Both the position numbers and the translations under genes were made by a program. Under the pieces are notes generated by a model. The model saw only the letters and a program-made list of their open reading frames with translations, had not been told where the DNA came from and did not search any database. DNA of 64,000 bases from a marine actinobacterium PHSC20C1 (GTDB lineage: Bacteria; Actinomycetota; Actinomycetes; Actinomycetales; Microbacteriaceae): assembly GCA_000153145.1 (NCBI GenBank), contig CH672415.1, positions 127,854-191,853 of the forward strand, written 5' to 3'. Of the stretch, positions 25,738 to 33,945 are shown piece by piece. How positions within the stretch are numbered: the first letter of the stretch is position 1; every line of letters starts with the position of its first letter.

Positions 25738-26331
25738 CTATTCCAGTGCTGAGCGTACATTCGCGACAAGATCGGCAGCATCTCTGGCTTCGTAGAACGC
25801 TGTCGAGCTGACCGTTGCCCAGTATGCGCCGTCGAATACCTGCGCAATCCCGATGCCGCCCTTCACAGTGAAGTAGCCATCGAATCCGCTGGCCTTGCCT
25901 CCGGCATCCGACTTGAGCCCGTCAATTTTGCTCGGTGCAGGCTTTGCGAGCGAGACATCGATGGTGACTCCGCTCGTCGAATGTTCCCAACGGCACGCGA
26001 CGCCTTTCGAAGCGATGGCGGCGGCGGATGGAGATCCAGCGGCCGGAGTAAAGCTGCCGAGCAGTAAATAGCTGGGGTTGTAGTCGTACATGGCTTGAGG
26101 AGAAATTAGATCAGTGCACTTCTTGCTGACTGCAGTGGCACCAGGATCCGTCGTAGCAACTGCGGTGGGTTCAGGTGTCGCACTCGTACTGCTTGAAGGT
26201 GTGGGGGTGGGTGTCGCAGTCGGGCTGGTTGCACTTGTCGGGTCCGGTTCGGTCGGAACGCACGCCGTCAAGAGAAGAGCGGATGCGCTGAGAGCTATTG
26301 CTGCGGGAAGAACGCGGAGTCGAAGTGCCAT
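25738..26331 (-). CDS. Secreted lipoprotein, function unknown
   Basis: A 197-residue lipoprotein: signal MALRLRVLPAAIALSASALLLTAC with lipobox LLTAC, then a Thr/Pro/Ser-rich linker of about 40 residues and a globular domain with Cys in KKCTDLI and ACRWEH. The long linker would hold the domain away from the membrane. No family recognised. The start at MALRLR is chosen because upstream residues do not look like a signal and would overlap the argS promoter region. Divergent from argS. Confidence 0.8.
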   Translation of the reverse strand: MALRLRVLPAAIALSASALLLTACVPTEPDPTSATSPTATPTPTPSSSTSATPEPTAVATTDPGATAVSKKCTDLISPQAMYDYNPSYLLLGSFTPAAGSPSAAAIASKGVACRWEHSTSGVTIDVSLAKPAPSKIDGLKSDAGGKASGFDGYFTVKGGIGIAQVFDGAYWATVSSTAFYEARDAADLVANVRSALE

Positions 26332-26394
26332 AGTTCCATTCTCGTTACCCGTACCGGCATTGCGGCGTAGTGACCCGGCAAAGAATCGGCACAG

Positions 26395-26400
26395 TACGCT
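26395..26400 (+). promoter_or_regulatory. Leaderless -10 element of argS
   Basis: TACGCT ends 7 nt before the GTG at 26408. No Shine-Dalgarno is present. This supports the start that begins VNPADLSATLLS. Confidence 0.4.
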
Positions 26401-26407
26401 TGACAGT

Positions 26408-28069
26408 GTGAATCCTGCTGATCTTTCTGCCACCCTGCTTTCTGTCGTTACCCGCATTGCGGCTGACCGCGGCACGCCCGATCTGGGGCTGACCGTGAAT
26501 GACCTGGTGTTAGAGCGTCCACGCAATCGCGATCACGGTGATTGGGCATCCAATGTCGCAATGAAACTGGCGAAGACGCTTGGCGCGAGTCCGCGCGAAC
26601 TGGCAACAGAGATTGCCGAGCAGGTGCGCACTATTGACGGAATTGCGGCCGTGGATGTCGCAGGTCCCGGCTTCATTAACATCACGCTGGATGCTGCTGC
26701 GGCTGGTGCGCTCGCCAAGACAATCGTCGAGCAGGGCGATGCGTATGGCAGCAATGATTCGCTTGCCGGTCAAACAATTAACTTGGAATTCGTCTCGGCG
26801 AATCCCACGGGTCCGCTGCACATCGGTCACACCCGCTGGGCAGCTCTCGGCGATTCGCTTGCCCGAATACTGAAGACCGCCGGTGCTGAGCTCGTGAGCG
26901 AGTTTTACATCAATGATGCTGGCAACCAGATGGACAACTTTGGCGCCTCAATTCTGGCTTCGGCACAGGGCGAGCCGACGCCAGAGAATGGCTACCCTGG
27001 TGCCTACATCGCGGAGTTAGCCAAGGAAGTTCTTGTCTCACACCCAGAACTGCTTGACCTTGAGCACGATGCCGCCATTGCCGTCGCCCGTGAACGTGGC
27101 TACGAATTGCAGTTGGGGGCGATCAAGAAATCTCTTGCTGACTTCAACGTGCACTTTGACGTTTGGTTCAGCGAACGCTCCCTGCACGTAGCGAACGGTG
27201 AAGGGGCAAGCGCGATCGACGAGGCCGTTGAGCGTTTGCGTGCCCAGGGTCATGTTGTCGATCGCGACGACGCAGTGTGGGTTACGACCACTGACTTCGG
27301 TGATGACAAAGATCGCGTCATCAAGCGCGGCAATGGCGTCTACACCTACTTCGCTTCTGACGCTGCCTACTATTTGAGTAAGGGTGATCGTGGCTTCGCC
27401 CACAAGATCTACCTTCTGGGTGCCGACCACCACGGCTATGTTCACCGCCTCAAGGCGCTCGCCGGTGCCGCCGGTGACGACCCCAATAAAGACATTGAGG
27501 TGATGATCGGGCAACTCGTGAGCATCAACGGTGCTCGACTGTCGAAGCGTGCTGGCAACATCATCGAACTAGATGATTTGCGTGAGTGGCTGGGAACGGA
27601 TGCGCTGCGCTATTCGCTCGGCCGCTACCCGGCCGATTCGCCCCTGACGCTCGACCCCGAAATTCTGAAAAAGCGCACAAACGACAACCCTGTCTTCTAC
27701 GTTCAGTACGCCCACGCGCGCACTCACAGCGTTGCTCGCAATGCGGGGGAGTCCGGTGTGGATCGCAGCGTCTTCGATGCTTCGCTACTCACGAACGAAA
27801 CGGAAAGCATCCTGCTCGGCGTTCTCGCAGAGTTCCCGCGCATTGTCGCGCAGGCGGCAGAGTTGCGTGAACCGCACCGGGTCGCTCGGTATGCGGAAGA
27901 ACTGGCCGGCAGTTATCACCGCTGGTATGACCAGTGCCGTGTCACACCGATGAACGATGAAGAAGCCACTGACGTGCACCGCACACGCCTCTGGGTCAAT
28001 GATGCGGTCGGTCAGGTGCTCAGAAATGGCCTCTGGATGCTCGGAGTCAGCGCCCCGGAGCGGATGTAG
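26408..28069 (+). CDS. argS: Arginyl-tRNA synthetase
   Basis: Class I aminoacyl-tRNA synthetase charging tRNA-Arg. The 553-residue product has the N-terminal Arg-tRNA-binding domain, the HIGH motif in PTGPLHIGHTRWAALGD (residues 138-141), the KMSKS-equivalent LSKRAGN, and a DALR anticodon-binding domain ending in MLGVSAPERM. The in-frame region upstream (from 26114) is antisense to the lipoprotein gene and is not part of it. First gene of the conserved argS-lysA-hom-thr block. Confidence 0.97.
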   Translation: MNPADLSATLLSVVTRIAADRGTPDLGLTVNDLVLERPRNRDHGDWASNVAMKLAKTLGASPRELATEIAEQVRTIDGIAAVDVAGPGFINITLDAAAAGALAKTIVEQGDAYGSNDSLAGQTINLEFVSANPTGPLHIGHTRWAALGDSLARILKTAGAELVSEFYINDAGNQMDNFGASILASAQGEPTPENGYPGAYIAELAKEVLVSHPELLDLEHDAAIAVARERGYELQLGAIKKSLADFNVHFDVWFSERSLHVANGEGASAIDEAVERLRAQGHVVDRDDAVWVTTTDFGDDKDRVIKRGNGVYTYFASDAAYYLSKGDRGFAHKIYLLGADHHGYVHRLKALAGAAGDDPNKDIEVMIGQLVSINGARLSKRAGNIIELDDLREWLGTDALRYSLGRYPADSPLTLDPEILKKRTNDNPVFYVQYAHARTHSVARNAGESGVDRSVFDASLLTNETESILLGVLAEFPRIVAQAAELREPHRVARYAEELAGSYHRWYDQCRVTPMNDEEATDVHRTRLWVNDAVGQVLRNGLWMLGVSAPERM

Positions 28070-28074
28070 GTTCC

Positions 28075-28959
28075 GTGGCTCACGACGAAAGCTCTCAGAG
28101 CGCGCGCTCCGACGATGGCGCTCAGCCGACGGTGGAGCTAGTGCTCGACTCTGGTGCGTCCGCAGCAAACCCTGAACGTCCGGCTCCGAAGCGCCGCCGT
28201 TCCGGCCGAAACCGTTGGTGGATGGTTGGCGGCATTATCGCGGTCGTCCTGATTGTCGGCGTTGTTCTCGTAGAGACAGTCGGCCGCGCGGCGGCCGAGA
28301 CGCTCGTAGGCGACGAGATTGCCACCTCTCTCGGCATCAACACGTCAGAGGGAGTCACCGTCGATCTGGGTTCGGGCTCGCTCGTGCTTCAAGTGCTCAC
28401 CGGCGGAATCGATGTTGTGACGGTTGATCTTGATCGTGTCGAAGTAAACGGGCTCGAAGCATCCGCTCACGTAGTCGCGACAGAGGTGCCGTTGCTGCCC
28501 TCGAGTGCTCTGCAAACCTTCTCGATGGAGGTCGCAATTCCGAGCGAAGAAGTCAATAAACTCGCGGGCACTCTGAGCGGTCTCGAGCTTGATTCCATCG
28601 AACTGCACGAGCCGGCAATTCGAGTATCTACAGTTTTCCAGCTCCTCTTCATTCGCATTCCCGTAGCGCTTGATCTATTGCCGGTTGCTGCCGGAGACTC
28701 TGTCGCATTCGAGCCTCAAACGGTGCTGCTCGGTGACGAACAGCTCTCAGTCGCTGATTTGCGCGCAAATCCGCTGGTTTCGGGGCTCGCGGGCAGTCTG
28801 CTTAGCTCTCAAAAGTTCTGTGTTGCATCATCAATGCCGGCCGCGCTGACGATTGATTCTGTTGCGGTCGAAGGTTCTGACCTGATGATCGAACTCAGCG
28901 CCGACGACATCGCCCTAGGCGACGATCAGTGGAAGCATTACGGCACTTGTCCTGAGTAG
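28075..28959 (+). CDS. DUF2993 (LmeA-like) membrane-anchored lipid-binding protein
   Basis: A 294-residue protein with a basic cytosolic N-terminus, one membrane helix (WWMVGGIIAVVLIVGVVLVETVG) and an extracytoplasmic domain with repeated beta strands typical of DUF2993. The mycobacterial member LmeA binds phospholipids and supports lipoglycan maturation, so an envelope-lipid role is plausible but not shown. The GTG start lies 5 nt after the argS stop, so it is co-transcribed. Confidence 0.82.
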   Translation: MAHDESSQSARSDDGAQPTVELVLDSGASAANPERPAPKRRRSGRNRWWMVGGIIAVVLIVGVVLVETVGRAAAETLVGDEIATSLGINTSEGVTVDLGSGSLVLQVLTGGIDVVTVDLDRVEVNGLEASAHVVATEVPLLPSSALQTFSMEVAIPSEEVNKLAGTLSGLELDSIELHEPAIRVSTVFQLLFIRIPVALDLLPVAAGDSVAFEPQTVLLGDEQLSVADLRANPLVSGLAGSLLSSQKFCVASSMPAALTIDSVAVEGSDLMIELSADDIALGDDQWKHYGTCPE

Positions 28960-29018
28960 CACCTCGATTCAACGCTAGCCGCGGCAGCCATTAGAGTGGT
29001 CAGCATCCCCAACGCCTG

Positions 29019-29040
29019 GGCGGACACAATCCGCCGTTTT
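29019..29040 (+). terminator. Hairpin with U-tract upstream of lysA
   Basis: GGCGGA-CACAA-TCCGCC forms a perfect 6-bp stem followed by GTTTT, 28 bp before the lysA GTG. It may end the argS-DUF2993 transcript or act as an attenuator in a lysA leader. Confidence 0.55.
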
Positions 29041-29067
29041 CCGTCTACTTCTCTGTGAGGTGCGACT

Positions 29068-30471
29068 GTGTTCGCGAACCCGCTGGCGCCTGAGTGGCTT
29101 AAAGCCCCCGCCGAAGCAAACTCTTTGTCGTCGACCGTGTGGTCGCACAATGCTGCGCGCACAGATTCGGGCGAGTTGTCGATCGCGGGCGTTAGCACTA
29201 CCGAGCTCGTTCGACAGTTCGGCACCCCCGTCTACGTAATCGACGAAGCGGATGCGATTGCTCGCGCTACAGAGATCAAGAGCGCCTTTGACAGTGAGTT
29301 TGCTCGTATTGGTTCGAGCGTCAAGGTCTACTACGCGGGCAAGGCGTTTTTGTGCACCGAAGTTGCACGCTGGATGACGGCCGCCGGCCTCAATATCGAC
29401 GTCGCCAGCGCCGGTGAGATGGCAGTTGCGCTCGCAGCCGGTGTTGATGCGTCACGTCTGGGATTTCACGGCAACAACAAGAGTCTTTCCGAGATCGACC
29501 GTGCCGTGCGCGCGGGCATTGGCCCCATCGTTATCGACAGCGTCGTCGAAATCGGTCGGGTTGCTGACGCCGCCACACGGCACGGTCGAACCCAGCGGGT
29601 GCGGTTGCGCATCAATAGCGGGGTTCACGCGTCTACCCACGAATATTTGGCTACGGCTCGAGAGGACCAGAAGTTTGGGATTCCGTTGGCCGAGGCTGAG
29701 TCAGTGGTTGCGCAAATTCGCTCGCACGGGTCGTTAGATTTTGTGGGCATCCACTCTCATATCGGTTCGCAAATTTTTGACACGGCTGGCTTCGCTGAGG
29801 CCGCGCAACGCTTGCTGGAGTTGCATGCTCGACTTGCAGCGCTCGGTCCTGTACCTGAACTCAATTTGGGGGGCGGTTTCGGAATTGCGTACACCTCGGC
29901 TGATGAGGCGCTGCCGGTCGCTGAGCTTGCCGCATCTCTCGCATCGATCGTGCAAGCTGAATGCGCGCGATTGGAGATCGACGTTCCGTTGATTGCAATT
30001 GAACCGGGCCGCTCAATTATTGGCCCGTCGACGACGACGCTGTATACCGCAGGCACCATCAAGGATGTTCTGGTCGATGGTGAGGCTGTGCGCAAATACG
30101 TCAGCGTCGATGGCGGCATGAGCGACAATCTGCGCACCGCTCTGTATGGCGCTGATTACTCGGCCCGCATCGCCAATCGTGATTCGCAGGCTGACCCCGC
30201 ACTCGTTCGTATTGCAGGCAAGCACTGTGAGGCCGGCGATATCATCGTGCGGGCAGAGTACTTGCCAGGGGACATCGAGCCCGGCGATATTATTGCTGTG
30301 CCCGCTACGGGTGCCTACGGCTGGGCGATGTCCAATAACTACAACTATCTTGCGCGGCCGCCGGTTGTCGCGGTTCGCGATGGCCATGCTCGCATTATCG
30401 TGCGCGGCGAAACCGAAGACGACCTACTTAGCCGCGACGCGGGAATCACACCATCGGGAGACTCTGAATGA
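29068..30471 (+). CDS. lysA: Diaminopimelate decarboxylase
   Basis: PLP fold-III enzyme catalysing the last step of lysine synthesis (meso-DAP to lysine plus CO2). The 467-residue protein has the PLP lysine in VKVYYAGKAF (Lys92), the HIGSQ motif, the phosphate-binding LNLGGGFGIAY and the EPGRSI segment. GTG start with GAGG upstream. Its stop overlaps the hom start (ATGA). Confidence 0.97.
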   Translation: MFANPLAPEWLKAPAEANSLSSTVWSHNAARTDSGELSIAGVSTTELVRQFGTPVYVIDEADAIARATEIKSAFDSEFARIGSSVKVYYAGKAFLCTEVARWMTAAGLNIDVASAGEMAVALAAGVDASRLGFHGNNKSLSEIDRAVRAGIGPIVIDSVVEIGRVADAATRHGRTQRVRLRINSGVHASTHEYLATAREDQKFGIPLAEAESVVAQIRSHGSLDFVGIHSHIGSQIFDTAGFAEAAQRLLELHARLAALGPVPELNLGGGFGIAYTSADEALPVAELAASLASIVQAECARLEIDVPLIAIEPGRSIIGPSTTTLYTAGTIKDVLVDGEAVRKYVSVDGGMSDNLRTALYGADYSARIANRDSQADPALVRIAGKHCEAGDIIVRAEYLPGDIEPGDIIAVPATGAYGWAMSNNYNYLARPPVVAVRDGHARIIVRGETEDDLLSRDAGITPSGDSE

Positions 30472-31784
30472 TCGAATACCGCAACCTTCGCGTCGCCGTT
30501 TTGGGCGGAGGGAGTGTCGGATCACAGGTCACCGCGCTGTTGCTTGAGCATGCCGACGAGCTTGCTGCTCGCGCCGGTGCCGGGCTTGAAGTCGTTGGCG
30601 TTGCCGTTCGTGACCTTGAGGCACAGCGCGACACTGACATCCCGAAAGAGTTGCTGACGACCGACGCAGAGTCGCTCATCGTTGGTGCCGACATCGTGAT
30701 CGAACTCATCGGTGGGCTTGAGCCTGCACGTACGTGGATTCTCAAAGCTCTGCACTCGGGTGCTGACGTCATCACAGCGAACAAGGCTCTGCTCGCGCAC
30801 CACGGCGCTGAGCTATTCGAAGAGGCCGCTCAAGTCGGAGCTCAGCTTTACTATGAAGCTGCCGTCGCTGGCGCCATTCCGATCATCCGCCCGCTTCGCG
30901 ACAGCCTTGCTGGCGACCGCGTTCAGCGCATCCTCGGAATCGTCAATGGCACGACGAACTACATCCTTGACCGCATGGATGCCACGGGCGACAGTTTTGA
31001 CGATGCCCTTGCAGAGGCAACCCGGCTCGGGTACGCCGAAGCTGACCCCACGGCAGACATCGAGGGCTATGACGCCGCTCAGAAAGCGTCGCTACTGTCG
31101 AGCTTGGCCTTCCACACGCGTGTGCCTCTCGACACTGTGCACCGCGAGGGTATTACGAACATCACGGCTGAGCAGGTCGTCGCGGCCCGCAAGGCCGGCT
31201 ATGTCGTCAAACTTCTCGCAATTTGCGAGCGCGTAGTGGATGCCGCTGGCGGTGTCGATGGTGTGAGCACGCGAGTACACCCGGCTCTTGTTCCGCTGGC
31301 CCATCCTCTCGCTGCCGTGCACGGAGCGAACAATGCTGTGTTTGTTGAAGCCGAAGCTGCCGGCAGTCTCATGTTTTATGGTGCGGGCGCTGGTGGAATC
31401 GAGACGGCATCCGCCGTTCTTGGCGACGTTGTATCTGCTGCCCGCCGCCATGTTATTGGCGGCCCCGGCGTTGCTGAGTCGACACACGCAAATCTCCCGA
31501 TCTTGCCGATCTCTCGCGTAATGACGCGCTATCAGATCACTTTGACGGTCGTCGATGAGCCTGGAGTGCTCGCGACAATCGCTGCAGTCTTTAGCGATAA
31601 CGGTGTCTCCGTCGAAGCAGTCAATCAGACCGTTGGTGGAGTAGTTGAGGGAGTGCCGAGCGCTACCCTTATTACTGTGACGCATGAGGCGACCGATGAA
31701 TCACTTGCCGCCACGGTGGCCGCGCTGGCCGAGAATTCGGTTGTGCGCGAAGTTGTGTCCGTTTTGAGAGTTGAGGGGCTGTAG
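30468..31784 (+). CDS. hom: Homoserine dehydrogenase
   Basis: Reduces aspartate semialdehyde to homoserine, the branch to threonine and methionine. The 438 residues contain the NAD(P) motif VAVLGGGSVGSQV, the catalytic region VNGTTNYILDRM...EADPTADIEGYDAA, and a C-terminal ACT domain (YQITLTVVDEPGVLATIAAVF, from about residue 350), so threonine feedback inhibition is expected. Overlaps lysA by 4 nt; thrC starts 3 nt after its stop. Confidence 0.97.
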   Translation: MIEYRNLRVAVLGGGSVGSQVTALLLEHADELAARAGAGLEVVGVAVRDLEAQRDTDIPKELLTTDAESLIVGADIVIELIGGLEPARTWILKALHSGADVITANKALLAHHGAELFEEAAQVGAQLYYEAAVAGAIPIIRPLRDSLAGDRVQRILGIVNGTTNYILDRMDATGDSFDDALAEATRLGYAEADPTADIEGYDAAQKASLLSSLAFHTRVPLDTVHREGITNITAEQVVAARKAGYVVKLLAICERVVDAAGGVDGVSTRVHPALVPLAHPLAAVHGANNAVFVEAEAAGSLMFYGAGAGGIETASAVLGDVVSAARRHVIGGPGVAESTHANLPILPISRVMTRYQITLTVVDEPGVLATIAAVFSDNGVSVEAVNQTVGGVVEGVPSATLITVTHEATDESLAATVAALAENSVVREVVSVLRVEGL

Positions 31785-31787
31785 ATA

Positions 31788-32879
31788 ATGAGTAGCGAAA
31801 TCAGGAACCGGCAATGGCGAGGCGTTCTCCACGAGTACGCGGATCGTCTGAACATTTCTGACGCCACCCCGATCATCACCTTGGGGGAGGGCGGCACTCC
31901 GCTTCTTCCTGCTCCCGCTCTGTCTGCGCGCACTGGCGCTAACGTCTGGGTCAAGTTTGAGGGAATGAACCCGACCGGTTCGTTCAAAGACCGCGGCATG
32001 ACGATGGCGATTTCAAAGGCTGTCGAGCACGGCGCCAAAGCGGTTATTTGTGCGTCCACTGGTAACACTTCAGCGTCTGCTGCAGCGTATGCAGCTCACG
32101 CCGGAATCACCGCCGCCGTACTTGTTCCCGAGGGCAAGATCGCGATGGGCAAACTCAGCCAAGCCATTGCTCACAACGGTGAACTCATTCAGGTACAGGG
32201 CAACTTCGACGACTGCCTCGATATCGCTCGCGACTTGGCCGAGAACTACCCCGTGCACCTCGTAAACTCCGTCAACCCCGATCGCATTGAGGGTCAGAAG
32301 ACGGCCGCATTCGAGGTTGTCGAGGTCTTGGGCGATGCTCCTGACTTCCATATCGTTCCTGTCGGCAATGCCGGAAACTACACGGCATACTTCCGGGGCT
32401 ACAGCGAAGAACTCGCGCGGTCTGCGACCACCAAACTGCCCCGTATGTTCGGCTTCCAAGCTGAAGGCAGCGCGCCAATTGTGCGCGGCGAAGTCGTCAA
32501 GCACCCCGAAACGATTGCCAGCGCCATCCGCATCGGAAACCCTGCATCGTGGCACCTTGCCACGGAAGCTCACAAGGTTTCTGACGGCTACTTCGGCGCC
32601 ATCAGCGATGCCAAGATTCTTGAAGCTCAGCGCATTCTTTCGGCAGAGGTTGGCATTTTCGTCGAGCCAGCATCCGCAATTAGTGTTGCTGGTCTTTTGG
32701 AGCGAGCAGAAGCCGGCCAGATCCCTCGCGGATCGACGATTGTGCTCACGGTCACCGGCCACGGCTTGAAAGACCCACAGTGGGCACTCAAGACGGCAAG
32801 CGGAGACGACATCACGCCGAAGGTTGTGCCGGTCGACACCGCTGAAGTGGCGAGTGTGTTGGGGTTGGCTAAGGCATGA
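31788..32879 (+). CDS. thrC: Threonine synthase
   Basis: PLP fold-II enzyme converting O-phosphohomoserine to threonine. The 363-residue length fits the short, class II-type actinobacterial enzyme. The PLP lysine lies in [13 protein letters not shown] (Lys67), and the phosphate loop is [11 protein letters not shown]. Its stop overlaps the thrB start by 4 nt (ATGA), so hom-thrC-thrB is one coupled unit. Confidence 0.97.
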   Translation: MSSEIRNRQWRGVLHEYADRLNISDATPIITLGEGGTPLLPAPALSARTGANVWVKFEGMNPTGSFKDRGMTMAISKAVEHGAKAVICASTGNTSASAAAYAAHAGITAAVLVPEGKIAMGKLSQAIAHNGELIQVQGNFDDCLDIARDLAENYPVHLVNSVNPDRIEGQKTAAFEVVEVLGDAPDFHIVPVGNAGNYTAYFRGYSEELARSATTKLPRMFGFQAEGSAPIVRGEVVKHPETIASAIRIGNPASWHLATEAHKVSDGYFGAISDAKILEAQRILSAEVGIFVEPASAISVAGLLERAEAGQIPRGSTIVLTVTGHGLKDPQWALKTASGDDITPKVVPVDTAEVASVLGLAKA

Positions 32880-33814
32880 CCTCGCTGGTCGGTCGCAGCG
32901 TTGTAGTTCGCGTTCCGGCTACCTCAGCGAATCTGGGCCCGGGGTTCGACACTTTGGGGCTTGCGCTTTCGCACTACGACGAGTTAATCGTGACCGCGGT
33001 TGAGGGCTCTGGCGTCACAATCGACGTCACGGGTGTTGGCGCTGGAATTGTGGCTACCGACGAGTCCAACCTGGTAATTCAGGCCGTCCAGCACTGCTTC
33101 ACTCATTTTAGGCAGTCCATGCCTGCCTTGCATGTCTCGGCGAACAACGTCATCCCGCACGGTGGAGGGCTTGGTTCCTCTGCCGCTGCGATTGTCTCCG
33201 GTGTCATGGCGGCAAAGGGGCTGCTTGCAGGCATTGTCGAAATGGATGCCGCAACCCTCCTCGTGCTCGCAACGGAGCTAGAGGGACACCCCGATAATGT
33301 CGCACCAGCCCTCTTAGGTGGACTCACGATCGCGTGGAGCACCGACTCTGGGCCGCAAGCAAAAAAGCTAATTGTGCACCGGGGAGTCTCTCCGCTCGTG
33401 TGCGTTCCCGACTTTCAGGTCTCGACGGCGCATGCTCGAAGCTTGCAGCCGGAGAGTGTGCCGTACGCAGACGCTGTCTACAACGTCTCTCGGGCCGCAC
33501 TGCTCATCGCAGCGCTTGCCCAGAGCCCGGAGCTCTTGCTTGAAGCAACGGGAGATCGCCTTCATCAGGACTATCGTGCTGCCGCAATGCCACAAACCAC
33601 GGAACTAATTCGGATGCTGCGCTCCCATGGCCACGCCGCCGTCGTTTCTGGGGCAGGCCCCTCAGTTCTCGTGCTTGCCGACGACCCCGCGCGACGTCTA
33701 GAAGCGATGACGCTCGTGCAGGAACAGGCCGCCACGCCTTGGGAATGCCTCCTCTTAGCTGTGGACTTCAAAGGTGCTACAGTGAATGAGCACCAGGTAG
33801 AAGCTACGGCGTAG
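32876..33814 (+). CDS. thrB: Homoserine kinase
   Basis: GHMP kinase phosphorylating homoserine. The 312 residues show [21 protein letters not shown] at the N-terminus, the ATP-binding loop [16 protein letters not shown] and the C-terminal motif [12 protein letters not shown]. Last gene of the threonine cluster; a 131-bp leader separates it from rho. Confidence 0.97.
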   Translation: MTSLVGRSVVVRVPATSANLGPGFDTLGLALSHYDELIVTAVEGSGVTIDVTGVGAGIVATDESNLVIQAVQHCFTHFRQSMPALHVSANNVIPHGGGLGSSAAAIVSGVMAAKGLLAGIVEMDAATLLVLATELEGHPDNVAPALLGGLTIAWSTDSGPQAKKLIVHRGVSPLVCVPDFQVSTAHARSLQPESVPYADAVYNVSRAALLIAALAQSPELLLEATGDRLHQDYRAAAMPQTTELIRMLRSHGHAAVVSGAGPSVLVLADDPARRLEAMTLVQEQAATPWECLLLAVDFKGATVNEHQVEATA

Positions 33815-33887
33815 TCGTAGCATCCCGGTTGCACTTCACCCGTCGCATCCCCGAATTAGATTCCTGCGCATCCGCGTAGACATCGGT

Positions 33888-33942
33888 GAGCGACTAGCTC
33901 TCCACCATCGCTCGAAAGCGTGGTTGGGGAAAGGAACCCCAA
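33888..33942 (+). promoter_or_regulatory. rho leader hairpins, one enclosing the ribosome-binding site
   Basis: GAGCGA (33888-33893) can pair with TCGCTC (33908-33913). TTGGGG (33924-33929) pairs perfectly with CCCCAA (33937-33942), and its 7-nt loop AAAGGAA holds the ribosome-binding site 9 nt before the rho GTG. This layout could limit rho translation; rho is autoregulated in other bacteria. Confidence 0.5.
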
Positions 33943-33945
33943 GTA

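Noticed and set aside
26114-26407. N-terminal extension of argS
   Set aside because: This in-frame stretch is antisense to the lipoprotein gene and unlike arginyl-tRNA synthetases; the GTG at 26408 has a -10 element at the right distance.
28996-29058. Possible 20-codon leader peptide before lysA
   Set aside because: It would start inside the putative -10 element and has no ribosome-binding site and no run of Lys or Thr codons.
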